Positions 13,331-25,856 of a stretch of 64,000 nt of DNA are shown here, in pieces. Source of the DNA: Gnetum montanum. Its lineage: Eukaryota; Streptophyta; Gnetopsida; Gnetales; Gnetaceae. The stretch's first letter is position 1; each line of letters opens with the position of its first letter. The notes beneath the pieces were generated by a model. It was given only the letters and a program-made list of their open reading frames with translations, ran no database searches and was not told where the DNA came from. The DNA lies in contig MNCI01004713.1 in the NCBI GenBank assembly GCA_015680685.1, positions 129,578 through 193,577 on the forward strand, written 5' to 3'. Made by a program: the position numbers and the translations under genes.

Positions 13331-14640
13331 TGCTTACTCTAAATGGCAGGCTTAGAAAATAAATTTGAGTAAAATAATATGCAATAATAATATATATTTT
13401 AAATATGGTACCTTCAAGATCTATACAACACAAAATTCCCCTTGAATGATGGTCTAGATATGAATCTAATATTTCTCATTTGAAATTTACTTGTTCTTCT
13501 TATTATGTGCAAATCCTTGCACAAAATAGAGAAAATTTAAATGTCTATGCAATGTCATGTATTTTTTAAATATATGCCACAAATTCAAAATTCTCAATAT
13601 GTTATTATGTGAAGATAAAAAATGTGGTAGAATCATGTGATGTAGTATTCTTTGAAACATAACAAAATAATAAAAAATTTAGAGAAAAAACAAGTTTGTT
13701 GTTGAACCTACTAAAACTACAAGGGGATTTAAAGAAAAAAGGGAAGGTATTACTAATGTTGCAAATCATATCAAAGGATCTCCTACCTCTTTCATGTAGC
13801 ATTAGTTCTTTAATTCATGTCCTACAAAATATGGAGATGGACTTTACATCAAATATTTTCATCATCATTTTCTAAAATCACAACTAATAATTTTGTATCC
13901 TTCATCTTCAGTAAATGATGCTCTATTATAGTAGACATTTTACTTTCCAAGATTACATAATCCTTGCATATATTTGCACTTTAGGTATGATAGCCATGGT
14001 GCTATTTTTCTCATTTCTTCTACTATAAATCTGAAAGTCTCACATACTAATTCCTCTAAAACTCATGTATCATGCCATCTACATTCATCCTTATGGCCTA
14101 GTCATCAACACCATCCAAATTGACATTTAGTTATACCCCTTATAGCACATGATCATCCTTCAACTAATATTAGTTACTTTCTTCGAAAATTATCATCCTA
14201 ATCTATATTTGTAGTTTCTCCTGACTAGGATAACAAGACATCCTTCGTCATTAAATACTTTACAAAAGCATCATAGTTCAATACCACTGGGTTTTGGTTT
14301 CTTACCTATCATGGTTACCTCTATTTCCATTAGTTCAGCTATTTTACCAACATTTTCATCCGTTTCCACAACTTCATTAGGTTCAAATACTAGATCATTC
14401 AAGTATTTCTCCAACTCCTTTTCACAACAATCTCCTTGAATAGTTCTACATTAACATTGCTAGCCTCGTTTCTTTTGCAAATTATACCAAATTTTTGAAT
14501 TGGGAGAGATCATCTACCATCCAATATGTTGGTTACCAACTTTCATTACCATATGATACAAAATTAATTTTCTACACCTACCACTGCTACCACTATTATA
14601 GATGCATTTGTTGGTGCTTTTCTTGCCACCATCATTGAGG
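13331..14640 (+). pseudogene. Degraded middle of copia element F pol
   Basis: This 1.3 kb lies where the integrase C-terminus and the linker to RT should be. Only short fragments resemble pol linkers and frames change repeatedly. A small insertion may be hidden here. No independent gene is supported. Confidence 0.4.
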
Positions 14641-14645
14641 ATGAG

Positions 14646-16060
14646 TTGTTTACATTGATTATGCAGATGGGTAGGATAAACAATGGATTAATGAAACCAT
14701 CCAAAGTCATTAAAGTAGTGCTAGATGAATGTTGGATTGATGCCATGGAGAAAGAATTAGAACAAATCAACAAAAATAATATATGGATCCTTATTCCTCA
14801 TCCACCTGGTAAGATAATTATGGGTTTAAAATGGGTTTTTAAAATTAAGATAATTAACATAATGCACTGGAAAAAATTAAAGCTTTCCTTGTTACAAAGG
14901 GATAGCTTCAACAATAGGAAGAGACTTTTGATGATACTTTTACTCTAGTCTCTTGAATGGAATCTATTAAAAGTTTCCTTATAGTTGTAGCAAAATCTAG
15001 TCATGTAATTTTTCAACTTGATGTTGCAACTACCTTTCTCAATGGATTTATCAATGAAGAAGCTTATGTGGAGAAACCACTAGATTTTGTTATGAAGAAA
15101 ATAAAAATCATGTTTACAGGCTTCATAAAACATTATATGGAATTAAGCAATCTCCACATGCTTGGTATGCCTAAATTCATGTATTTTCATGCAAGCAATC
15201 TTTAAAAATCTTCAGTCCTAAATAATAATATATAACAAGGTATCTATTAATGATTATATTTTCCTTTGCTTATACATAGATGATTTAATTTATTTCACAT
15301 CTACACCTACACTAGGAAATCAAATTCTTAATTCTATGAAACATGGGTTTGAAATGTCAACCTTAGGGAAAATATCATATTTTTTGGATTTTTGAGTTGT
15401 CCAAAGATTCAAATATATTTTCATATGTAAAATAAAATTATCTTGATTCTTAATTGAAAATTTTGGTATGACCAATTATAACCCCTTAGAGACACCACTC
15501 GCCCTTGGTACAGAACTTACCAAGGATGATACATTCCCATCTATAAATGCTTCATTATACTAATTCCTTATTGGTAGTCTCATGTATCTTTCCACTACAC
15601 ATCCAAACATCTAGTTTGCTAGAAATTATCTCATTTAGTTTATGCAAGATCCATTGAATGACATTGAAGAGCAAGAAAGTGAATTTTGTGATACTTAGAA
15701 ACTACAAAATTTTAAGATATGGGGATATACTAATGTAGAGTTGGTAGGTGACCTTGAAGATCATAAATTAACTTTTTTTTTCTTTATTCCATTACTTATC
15801 TCCTAGGGATCAAATAATAAAACCATAGTTTCCCTCTCAACATTAGAAGCAGAATAGGTAGCTACATCAAATGTTACTACTTAGGCCATATGGATCCATG
15901 CTATTTTTACTAAAATGGGATATACTCTATAAATTCACATTTGTCTATACTATGATAGCACAAGTGTTTTTGTGATGGCTCATAGTCCTATTCATCACAA
16001 GTGCTCAAAACATATTAATTTCAAGCATCATTATCTTAGAAATTTGATCTAGGATAACAT
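14646..16060 (+). pseudogene. Decayed copia reverse transcriptase and RNase H
   Basis: Copia RT landmarks appear in order across several frames: WIDAMEKELEQINKNNIW, then GLKWVFK, then FQLDVATTFLNGFINEEAYVEKP at 15010-15080, then a degenerate catalytic region LYIDDLIYF at about 15275 (YVDD-type, here YIDD). RNase H text follows: TIVSLSTLEAE near 15830, DSTSVFVMAHSP and KHINFKHHYLR near 15955-16040. Stops and frameshifts are numerous. The 3' LTR begins a few bases later. Confidence 0.8.
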
Positions 16061-16068
16061 ACTTAACC

Positions 16069-16286
16069 TATTAAGAAGATCCTTAATTAATAAGATAAGG
16101 ATCATTCCCATGATTTTCTAGATTATTGATTATATCTCCAAATGTATTCTTGGAAAATAAAGATCTATATAATTATAGCAGCATATGTTCTTTTGTAAGA
16201 TAGCTTTCCAACAATGTGTTTGTTCTAACTAAGTTCTTTATTTTTTCTTAGCTTAGATTATAGATCTAGGGTCCTTTAGTTTCTTA
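16069..16286 (+). mobile_element. 3' LTR of copia element F
   Basis: Matches the 5' LTR at 11154-11373 over its length with roughly 12% difference by eye. The right edge lies near TTTCTTA at 16286. No target-site duplication could be recognised, as expected for an old insertion. Confidence 0.7.
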
Positions 16287-16926
16287 GGACATAAGTTTAT
16301 CTAAAAGTTAAGAAGAAGAAGAATAAAAGATCCTTTTTCAAAGATAAGTGTGACATCAAATTCCCATATGTCATTGAAAATGTCAAATATACATGATATT
16401 AGACATTGTGCATAAGAAGGTAATGTGGAAAATGTCAAATATATGTAATACTCGACAATATGTGTAAAGAAAATGACAAAGAAAATAGAGAAAGAAAGAA
16501 GGAAGCATGCTTTATTGATGTGGAGTAGTGTATCTAGATCATGCTATAAGTGTTCCTTGGGATTTTATTTCTTTGGCATCTATCCCTTGGAGGCAATCCA
16601 ACACTATCACACCTGTTAGGCCTATCACTAGCTAGAAGGGATGGCCAATCCTCTTTTTGTTCTACTTCACCTAGCATCCATTACTCACCTTTACAACCTC
16701 CACAACTCCATGCCGATATGACCTCTAAGGCCTAAGTATAAATACCTTAGGTCAAACCTCTAAAGGTCACCTTGAAAGACATGTCTATTTTTACAACATG
16801 TCCTTTTGGGTCTTATTTACAACTACCCCTTTTGATTCTTGTTACACTAATCTAGCAATTTGTTATGAAGAGAAATTATTTTCATTATGTAGCAGCACCA
16901 TTTGGGAATGGGGAAACTACACTAAG
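16287..16926. other. Flank between elements F and E, nothing recognised
   Basis: No gene or repeat was identified. A 61-codon frame at 16550-16735 shows no motif. The last five bases, CTAAG, are the target-site duplication of element E. Confidence 0.5.
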
Positions 16927-17490
16927 TGATGAGTGGCGAGGTACCCCTACACTCAACCATATGAATACGAGCGTTACACGCGCGATCCGGTTGAACTCTA
17001 AGGACTAAGTGCTTATGCACCTTATGGAACACTTAAGGTTAATCAATCGTTGTCTTCTTAGACTTACTTGTATTGTCATGGTTGTATGGTTAAGCAAGTC
17101 TGAGGTATATGATTTATATGTCTTTTATATTTTTATCGCCTATGCTAAGAGAGGAAAGGATGAAAAGACTAAGTAACTAACTTTCACTAACTAAGCTTTA
17201 ATCGTCCTAGCATCAGTATCCGTTCCCACTTGCTATACACACCCTGAACTAGTGCAACGCTACTGGGATTGCCAAACGCTATTCGTCACCGGGTTACCAA
17301 GTGTAGCACACCTACTTGAAGTAGTTGTACTGAATGCACTTAACTAGTAGAGTTGAGGGTTGAGAGTGATTAATTGTCTAAGAAAGCATTTAAACATTTA
17401 ACAATAATTAAAGTCCTATTTAGCTTAGTCCATGTACTACAATGTTTATCAGAAAGTTCATCTTTATTTCCGTACACAAATGTGTGCTCA
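16927..17490 (-). mobile_element. 3' LTR of element E, interrupted by gap
   Basis: The first 564 bp match 25857 onward (starting TGATGAGTGGCGAGG). The match stops at the N run. The other LTR continues 189 bp past this point, so the rest of the LTR and the polypurine tract lie within or are lost to the gap. Confidence 0.9.
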
Positions 17491-17639
17491 NNNNNNNNNN
17501 NNNNNNNNNNNNNNNNNNNNNNNNNNNNNNNNNNNNNNNNNNNNNNNNNNNNNNNNNNNNNNNNNNNNNNNNNNNNNNNNNNNNNNNNNNNNNNNNNNNN
17601 NNNNNNNNNNNNNNNNNNNNNNNNNNNNNNNNNNNNNNN
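17491..17639. other. Assembly gap of 149 N
   Basis: The run of N begins inside the LTR, and the sequence after it no longer matches the LTR. The true missing length is at least about 189 bp if the LTR is complete. Confidence 0.98.
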
Positions 17640-19640
17640 AGTTCCTTACAAAATATTGGGAAGGTATGGGATTATTGACTTGAATGACACTAATGGTAGA
17701 TGGGGTGACATGTGAACGGATCATCATTACAATACATGGAAAAATTTAGTGTTCATGACAACAAGAGTGAACACTATACATATTTGACATCCAGCCTTAT
17801 TCGGCAACTGGAAGAGAAGAGAAAAAAGAAGGGAGAGAGAAAAGAAGAAAGAAGAAGTCTATTTCTACTGACGCCAAGATTGTGCTTTCCATTGTCCATC
17901 CATAAGCATGCCATCAATCTCGTCCCTTGCATAACCGCTTCAGCACCAGTCCATTCCAAGTGTTTCCTCCAGATCCCATCCGTTGGTGTATGATTGTCAT
18001 CTGCACACACAACATAGTCTTATATTAACAAGGGTAAATGAATCATAATGCAATTGATACCTTGCTTCGATGTAAGGTCTATTGGCTGAGTTGTGATATG
18101 GCTGATACAGATCTGGAGATATAATACTGGTGACTACCTGAGGTGTAGGGGTTAAGAGAAAAATGAAAAAAATTGGACCAAGACCCCCATGACTAAGAGC
18201 GAACCTCCGGTAGTGATAGAATGGAAAAAGATAAGGAATAAGAAAGATGGAGAAAAATAAACAATGGTCATGCTAATAAAATGGATGTCAAAGATGGAAA
18301 TGAAAAAAATAATTGGTGATGGTAGAAATGTTTAAAGGAAAGAAATTAATGGATGCACCAAATAGGAATGCTAGTGGGTCCTCCCCAAAGCAGGCTCATG
18401 CCCTTAATGCCTTGACAATCCCACATTCAAAGATTACGTAGGTTCAAGAAATGTCATTTAGAAGCAAGAGTTAAAGTCTTAACCACAAGAGTTTACCAAA
18501 AAGAAAACAATGCATCAACCAAAATATGGACTACTGATACAACCAGCAATGAGGTGATAAATGGGGAAAGAAGGATGGAAAGAAGAGAATGAAATGGAAT
18601 CTCAAGAACAAGGTGGTGTACAGCCTCTTGTGTGTTAATGGTTAATGTGACTTAGTAGATCTCATTCCAAATCCAGCCTGAAACAAACCACATTCAGTGA
18701 CTTCACATTAATAAATTCGGCCCATGCATCCACTTGAAGTAACAAGAATGCTTCCACCAAAGAGCCACCACCATTTCGACGAAACAAAAGAGAAGAGAGT
18801 AGGAAGTGAGAAGGGCCTTAGTTAGAGGGAACATGTTTATTTTAGTTCCATAAACAGTGCTTGTAGCCCAAATGATTATTTTGTCTAAGGGATGTGCTTT
18901 GAATTCCAACTGTTTGTGTTTTTTTTTGTGTTTTTGCGTGAGAACCACACCATGCAAAGATTTATTATTTTTATTTGCTCAGCTTCCCGATAATGTGGCA
19001 ATGTCGGAATGGTAAGAAAAGCTAAGAAGAAAACATCCAAGCACCCAACAGAATGGCCAGCACAAGTGCATCAAATCCCCTTGAGGTCACACCCTTTTCA
19101 ATCCTTGAGTCCTTCCTTAGTTTAAGAAATAGCCAATCATTGATTCGTTGATAGTTCTTATTATTGAAAAAGGGACTATATAGTTCCAAGCCAAGAGAGA
19201 CCATAGAAATTTATGGATGCGTGGATGATGTGGACTCATTGCCTATTATATCAAAAGAACCATACCTTAGTATCAACATCATAACTTAAAGGTAAAAACC
19301 AAACATTATCAATTAATGGAATACAGTTCATACCACCATCAAAGCACTTATTAGGTGACGAATCAAACAAAATAATCAAACACACAAAGAAATGAAAAAG
19401 TATAAACAATGTTGTAAAACAAAAACAAGAAAAGTTAAAGAAATTTGTAAAACAAAAATGTGCAAAACAAAAATTTAAAATGAATTGAGGGCCTAAAATG
19501 ATTAGCATAGGTGGCCATCTCCCCCATGACTGAGTTGGAAGGGAGAGATTCGAAATAAGGATTATGTGCACTAGCTGTTCTAAGTTCATGGAAGGGTTTG
19601 GTTTGTTACATATTGACCGATAATCTCTTTTCAGGGTTTT
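17640..19640 (-). other. 3' internal region of element E, no gene recognised
   Basis: This lies between the integrase C-terminus and the 3' LTR, where Athila-type elements can carry an envelope-like ORF. The only open frame of note on the minus strand (19251-19589, 112 codons) is rich in Phe and Leu from low-complexity sequence and is not convincing. A GA-rich tract at 17810-17860 is on the wrong strand and too far from the LTR to be the PPT. Confidence 0.5.
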
Positions 19641-19649
19641 CAGGTTTTT

Positions 19650-20515
19650 ATATGGTCATGGCTCCTGAGGGAAAGGTTGTGTGAATGATGTAAGGTCCTT
19701 CCCACAATGTTTGAAATTTTGTGCGTTGGGGCACATGTGTGGGGTTCTAGTAAAAGACCTTATCTCCTAGTCGGTACTTAAACTTTTAGATTTTTAAGCC
19801 ATGACGTTGTTTGTTATGTGCCTTGTGCAACTCATTTGATGACAAGGCAACCAATCGATTTTCATCAAGCACGTTTAGAGTTGCCAATCTTTGTTTTTGT
19901 GCTAGATCAAGGTCAAGGTGGAGGTCACATTCCATGAACAATGTACATAGCTTGGTTTGAATTGGAAGCTTTGGGAGTTTTCGATAACTAACTCATATGG
20001 AGAGTATCCTGTAGGGAGTTTCCAAGTGGAGCGGTATGCCCAGAGAGCATCGTTTAGTTTAGTGCTCCAATCTCTCCTATGTTTGCTAATTTTCCTTGTT
20101 AATATTCTAGTAATCTCCTAATTAGTGACCTTGGTGTGGCCATTAGCTTGGGGGTGATAAGGTGTAGTTAATTTATGTTCAACCCTTAAGCGTTGCATCA
20201 ATTTTCGAAAGGTTGCACCCGTGAAATGTGTTCCATTATCCGAGATAAGTGCACGCGGCACACCAAACCTATTTATGACTTGTTGTTGTACAAATCATGT
20301 AGCTGTAGACGATGTGTAGTCTATTAGAGCAGCTGCTTTAGCCCATTTTGTTAGATAGTCAACAACAACAATGATATAATCTTTTCCATTGGACATTGGT
20401 GTAATGGGCCCCATAAAGTCTATTTCCCAAATGTCGAAGGATTCCAAAGGTTGAATCCATTGTTGTAGACCTTCCATTATAGTAGTCATTCCTCCATCAC
20501 GTTGATAGCACTCAC
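19650..20515 (-). pseudogene. Integrase of element E (core and C-terminal part)
   Basis: The core starts with FDIWEIDFMGPI (the first acidic residue is the D of IDFMGP) at about 20440, then VVVDYLTKWAKA. In a shifted frame around 20270-20110 come SDNGTHF (second Asp) and PYHPQANG. The position where the third catalytic residue (Glu) is expected reads HTK, so it appears lost. The C-terminal part with LWAYRSTWKLPTGYSP follows, broken by stops. Gypsy integrase inserts element cDNA into chromosomes; this copy cannot be functional. Confidence 0.8.
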
Positions 20516-21430
20516 AGGATTGGAAAAAATGATGGGCATCCTGAAATAGTGTTGGCCAGTAATATCCTACAAGCAGGATCTTAATAGCCGTTCATCTCCT
20601 TGCATAGTGACCCCCACAAGGGTCCTCATGAGCATCCTGGAGAACTCTTAGTTGGTCCACATTGGGCACACACCATCGAACCAAGCCAGCAGGATAGACT
20701 TTGTAAAGTTGTCCTTTAATCTCCATGAAGTACTTGGTTCTGTGAAGAAACTGTTGTTTCTTCCTAAAGTCCAACCCCTGTGGTGTTTGTTGGGAAAGTA
20801 TATAGGTGAGAATGTTACTGTACCAATTCGTTCCCATGGGTTGGTTATTCACTACACTAGAAAAGAGGGCCTTGTCAAGAAAATGATCAGATATGGCATA
20901 TTCATCCTCTTTGCTATCCCAGTGCAACTGAGATAAATGATCTACAACTATGTTCTTGTTGCCCTTTCGATCTATCATCGTTAGATCGAATTCCTGTAGG
21001 ATTACCAGCTAATGTATGATACAAGGGCTAACTGTTGGCTTATGCATGAGGAACCTAATTGCACTATGATTTGTATGAATATACACTTTGTAGCCTAACA
21101 CATAGTGCCTAAACTTGTCCAGTGCAAACACTATAGCCATTAATTCTTTTTCTGTAGTTGTATAGTTAAGTTGTGCACCATCGATACTCTTACTTGTACA
21201 GTGGATGTAATAAGGATGTTTTTGTTCGTCTAATTGTGTCAATACAACTCCTAAGGCATAATTGGATGCGTCAATCATTATATGGAATTGTCTGGACCAG
21301 TCAGGGGCTTGTAGAATGGGAGTTTCTACAAGCCTTTGTTTCAAAGTTTGGAATGCTCGTTCAAATTCCCTAGTCCATTCGAATGGTGCATCCTTCTTCG
21401 TTAGTTCTACCAACGGTTTAGCAATCTTGG
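20516..21430 (-). pseudogene. RNase H and integrase zinc finger of element E
   Basis: The RNase H part (21413-21009) carries the polymerase-linked DASNYALG motif, TTTEKELMAIVFA and THTNH-like text; the enzyme removes RNA from the RNA-DNA hybrid. After a break, 20978-20592 contains the linker and the integrase HHCC zinc finger: HEDPCGGHY followed across a stop by YYWPTLFQDAHHF and CECYQR. Order and spacing match gypsy pol. Confidence 0.85.
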
Positions 21431-22790
21431 AGAAGTTCTTAATGAATCTCTAATAGTAGCCAGTGTGTCCAAGGAATGACCGAATGTCTTTCACAGTTTC
21501 TGGTTGTCGCGTGATTCCTTGGATGATCCTAACTTTCTCTGGGTCTACCTCTATTCCTGAATGTAAAATTTTATGCCCAAGTACTACACCCTCTTGGACC
21601 ATCAAATGGTTTTTCTACCAGTTGAACCTTAAGTTGGTTTCTACACATCATTTTACCACTTGCTATAGTCGGTCTAGGGCTTGATCAAAGCTTGTCCCAT
21701 AAGTGTAGAAGTCATCCATGAATACTTTTACTCCATTTACTATCTGCTGTTGGAATATGCTTAGAACTAAATGTTGAAATGTGGTAGGAGCATTACACAA
21801 GCCAAATGACATTTTTTTAGATGCAAACATTCCCCAAGGACTGGTGAACGTTGTTTTGGCTTGATCTTCTGATGCTATCCGTATTTGGTTATATCCACTA
21901 TACCCATCCAGAAAACTATAATAGCGATTCCCTGCTATAGTGTCAAAGACTTGGTCAACAAATGGCAATGGGAAATGATCCTTGAATGTTGCCATGTTTA
22001 GCAGCCTAAAATCTATACACACCCTCCATTTGCCTCCCTTCTTAGGCACGATCACCAGAGGGCTAACCCATTCACTATCAGTAATGGGGTATATGAACCC
22101 GACCTTAAGAAGCTATTCTATCTCTTCTTTTACTATTTGTTTCAATTTTGGGTTCAATCACCTTTGTGGTTATTTTCGAGGTTTCATGGAGGGGTCCATG
22201 TAAATCCTATGCTAGCATATCCTAGGTTCTATTCTAGTTAACTCGGGGATGACCAGGAAAAGGCTTTTGACCACTTGTTTATCACTTTCAGCAGTCTCTC
22301 TTTTTATTTGGGAACAAGTTTTGAGTTGATGATTACCTATTTTCCATTTTCAAGGGTCATATACTCCAGACCGGTGGGCAATGGTTTCAAATCAAGGGGC
22401 TCTTATTTAAATCTCTCAGGAATTCCCAACTTCCCCTAGTTGATGTTTTCGAGGCTAAGGTTTGGAAGTTGGCAACAGACTTGCTCAAGTGTCTCTGTGC
22501 TTCCAATGTAAGCACTAGTTATTCCCTTAGTTAATTCCATGCATGTTATCAAGTTACTCTCTTGATCAGCCATCAGCCATAGGATGTCCTCTTGTCGCAT
22601 GGCTGCTGCATACAGGCACCTTGGTATATTAATTTCTTGTGCACACCGATCACATGCAGGCAATGCTAAACTTCACATAACCCATGATTTCTACACGCAA
22701 TGGCACCCTGTGTCACTGTATGCAATGCATGGAATTTTCTTCTTCTCGATCTTTCCTAAAGGGTTCTTCTTGGATATTTCCAGGAAAAGA
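21431..22790 (-). pseudogene. Reverse transcriptase of element E
   Basis: The best stretch (22055-21663) reads VPKKGGKWRVCIDFRLLN, then FPLPFVDQVFD, SFLDGYSGYNQI, MSFGLCNAP and the catalytic box VFMDDF in place of YVDD. Upstream (about 22440-22100) a broken frame has LKPLPTGLEYM, resembling the protease-RT linker of Athila-type pol. Downstream RT thumb text continues with stops. The F in place of Y and the surrounding stops mark decay. Confidence 0.88.
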
Positions 22791-23413
22791 TCGTGGATCC
22801 CTAGGTGTGCATCTATTGTGCTTAGTCATGCTCTTCCAATTATTATTGGGAAGTCCCCCTTACCATTGTTTACTTATATCACTAGGAAATTAGCTGGATA
22901 TGACCAACTACTCATAGTGGGAACGATGTCCTCCACCAGTCCCAAAGGGACAGTGATGGACTGGTCGACCAGCTCTAGTCAAATATTACTCTTCCTTAGT
23001 GGAGGCAGGTTCTAGGCTTTGTACATCTTCTATGATATTAAGTTGAGTCTGGAACCTAAGTCTAGAAGGGCTTTACATTGTTCATTCCCAATGACTTGGA
23101 GGTAGATTAGAGGACTTCCAGGATCAGAGAATTTCCTGGGAAGATGGCCCACCTTGATCCAGTCAGTGATAGTATGTGTTAACATAACCGTGTGCGTTGA
23201 GCTTTGTTTTTGATTTGAAGGAGGTCCCAAAACTTTATTTGATATGGAGGTGTTTAGATGTTCAACCGCTTGTGATGGTGAGGGCTTAGTTGGATTGTTG
23301 GTTCTGAAGAAAGGTCTTTTTGGCATAAGATTGTCAAAACTAACTATGGTTTGAGGATTTGAAGCCCTCATGACATTGGGTTGTTGCAGTTGAGTGTGGA
23401 ATACCCTTGACAT
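22791..23413 (-). pseudogene. Aspartic protease region of element E
   Basis: The frame 23413-23030 ends in ALLDLGSRLNLIS, the D-x-G active-site motif in the form found in Athila-type gypsy proteases (ALLDLGA). Upstream is a low-complexity Pro/Ser/Asn linker from gag. A stop directly follows the motif, so the enzyme is truncated. Retroviral-type proteases process the Gag-Pol polyprotein. Confidence 0.75.
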
Positions 23414-23639
23414 TCGGTAGTGGAGTTATTGGTGTAAGAGTTGCGGGTGGATTTGGAGGATGGTATGGATGTGGTGTGTCTCTCCCAGGAGAAGGAGTCC
23501 TATAGTACTCTCGAGCTTAGTAGTGACATTGTGAGGTTGCGTGACTAACAGAGTCACTTGGAGAGATTGGCTATTGCACATAGTAGCCATATGGATTCGG
23601 TTGTCAGTAAGGGTTTTGTTGCCCTGGCGGTGGCATCCC

Positions 23640-25711
23640 CCATGATTATGGGTATTACCACTGTTGTTGTTGTCCAATAGGTTGTGGTGGAGTTCCATTT
23701 GGATAATATGTTAAGGGTTGGTGGAACTGCCTTAGCCTACCTTGGGGATAAGGTAACCTTCGGGGTGCTTGCCATTTGTTAAGTCTTGGGTTGAGTGCAT
23801 ACACCCCGGACTCTTGCAGATGTGAGATTATTGGGCAACATCCCTTAGGATGTTCATACTGACATATCTCACATCCACCTTTATCATTTGTATTGGAATC
23901 CACAACCTCTTCAGTGATAACTAATTTACCCTTACCTTTGTTACGTGCATGGTCCAAATCCCTCTTCTTTTTCTTATCATGGTTGCTACTTCGCTCCTTA
24001 GACTCCTCTACGATTTTTAAAATAGTTTCAAATCTACTATCTAAGGAGTCCCACATTTGATCTACTTTAGCCAACACTTCTATTGCTAATTTTTGAAGTG
24101 GTAAGGTTTTCCTACTCACCAACTCTTCGAGTGGTGACTCATCCTCCTCTTCACAGAATCTCACTCCCCTCTTTTGGAGGGAAGGATCGTGGTTATACTC
24201 TTTCATGCTTTCTCTCTTACGTATCTCTCCTTCTTCCTTAGCTATTTTCTCCAACAATTTATGAACCTCATGGGACCTAAGTTTAGATAATCTCCCTTGG
24301 GCATATGTCCCAAGGGTTCTCCTGGTTTCATGTCTTAGCCCATCTACGAGATGGTGTAGTTGATCCTGTCATGCGTAACCATAACCCAGGCAACGATGTA
24401 GTAATGCATAATATTGACCCATGGCAGCATCCAAGGGCTCATGATTACCCTGCTTCCATCCTTGGATCTGATTTCACAAGTTGAACACTTGGAAGTACAT
24501 TTGATATTTATCGTTAAACAATTCTAGCATCGTACTCCACCTTTGAATGGATTTCGGTTCTAAGAACCGGTACCAGCTTTCTGCTTCTTTTATGAGTGTC
24601 CTTGGGAACAACTTTAATTTTTGCCACTTGTTTTCAATGTTCTGTAAGGCACAGGCATCGTGAAATGCCTGTAAGTGATTTTTCGGATCAGCGTTGTATC
24701 CCCTCTCAAATTGTGGGATATTATTCATGTCTAGTCTCTTGATCCGGCTATCTTTTTGGTGCCTTGTAGGTATTCTAATGGCCTCCATAATGTCTAACAT
24801 GCTTCAGGTTGCAAGTAGGGGTTCATCGTGGTCATTTCCTTCATGGTGTCTGTGATGTCTACGTGGTTCCCTACTTTCCCTTCTTCCATGCCTTGATTCC
24901 CTAGAGTGCCCTCGTCCTCGCTCTCGACTCTCTTGTCGAGGTCTCTCATTTTTCTTATCCTTTTCCTCATGGTTAGGTTCCTTATGACTACGTCTTGATG
25001 TTTATGGAGAGGGTGAATGTGATGATGAAGGGGAAGAGGAAGGAGAACCATCGCCATGACGATGTTGCCTACCTTCCCTTCGATGATCTCGACCCCAATC
25101 GTGATGACGATCAGAATGCTCACCCTTATCTTGTGTTTGTGTTCCCTCACTGAACACTTGGTGTTCATGGGAATCAGAATTAGGGTTGTGTATTGTGGAG
25201 CAAAGGTTCTGATACACCACTTGCTCACTATCATTAGGAGGGAGAACATCATTTTTTGAAGAACCTATTAAAATAGGTTCACCACCCTTAATTTTTCTTA
25301 GGACTAGCAAAGCATTATGGGTCCTTTGCCCTTCAACAATGTGTGGTAACTCTCTTGCCGCGAGTCTCGTTGACATTGCACTTCTATGGGATGGTAGTTC
25401 CTTGCATTGTAATCGGATGCAATGTACTCAGCATATAATTGCGACATGCCTATTCGTGTAAGGGCATGAATGAGCATGTTGGGGGTAGCTCTATCTGGAG
25501 GCAACATTATGTTACGCTCCAAGTCTCTCCAACGCAATTGTTCATCTTAATGGAAGACAAAGGTAAAGTTGGGTATATATTCATTATGATGAGTATATAC
25601 CACACTGAATTGTTGAGGAATTGGTAGATTTTGGTTATGTGTGTTGTACCATCGACTATCTCTAGTGTTGGTCCTAGGCGGTGAAGTGCTTTTGTGTGGA
25701 GAAGAAGACAT
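23640..25711 (-). pseudogene. Gag of element E
   Basis: The likely start is the ATG at 25711 (MSSSPHKSTSPPR), 127 bp inside the PBS. An Arg/Ser/His-rich N-terminal region (25376-25002) is followed by a retrotransposon Gag core at 24800-24474 with FERGYNADPKNHLQAFHDAC, LIKEAESWYRFL and MLELFNDKY. A Lys/Glu-rich segment follows (24257-23900), then a zinc knuckle CEICQYEHPKGCC near 23870 and a Pro/Gln-rich tail. Frameshifts separate these blocks. Gag forms the virus-like particle and packages RNA. Confidence 0.8.
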
Positions 25712-25837
25712 TTTAGTCTTATTCGGTGTGCTGTTTGTCGTTATGTTATTTTTCTCTTGATTAACCCTAAGGGTTCGTTTTAGCTCCCAACAATGTGAAT
25801 GATTTCCTATGTTCTATGTAATGCACAAACAACTAAG

Positions 25838-25856
25838 TCCCTGGAAATGGCACTAA
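25838..25856 (-). promoter_or_regulatory. Primer-binding site of element E (tRNA-Asp-like)
   Basis: On the minus strand TTAGTGCCATTTCCAGGGA directly follows the 5' LTR. It matches the common Athila/Tat PBS TGGCGCCGTTGCCGGGGA apart from mainly transition-type differences, pointing to a tRNA-Asp primer. Confidence 0.7.

Noticed and set aside
17374-17727. Open frames of 78-113 codons across the N run
   Set aside because: They are produced by the gap itself and have no real coding sequence.
17810-17860. GA-rich tract as polypurine tract of E
   Set aside because: It is purine-rich on the + strand whereas E reads on the minus strand, and it lies away from the LTR edge.
19251-19589. 112-codon hydrophobic frame as envelope-like protein of element E
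   Set aside because: Composition comes from T-rich low-complexity sequence. No signal peptide plus ectodomain layout or family motif, and surrounding frames are closed.
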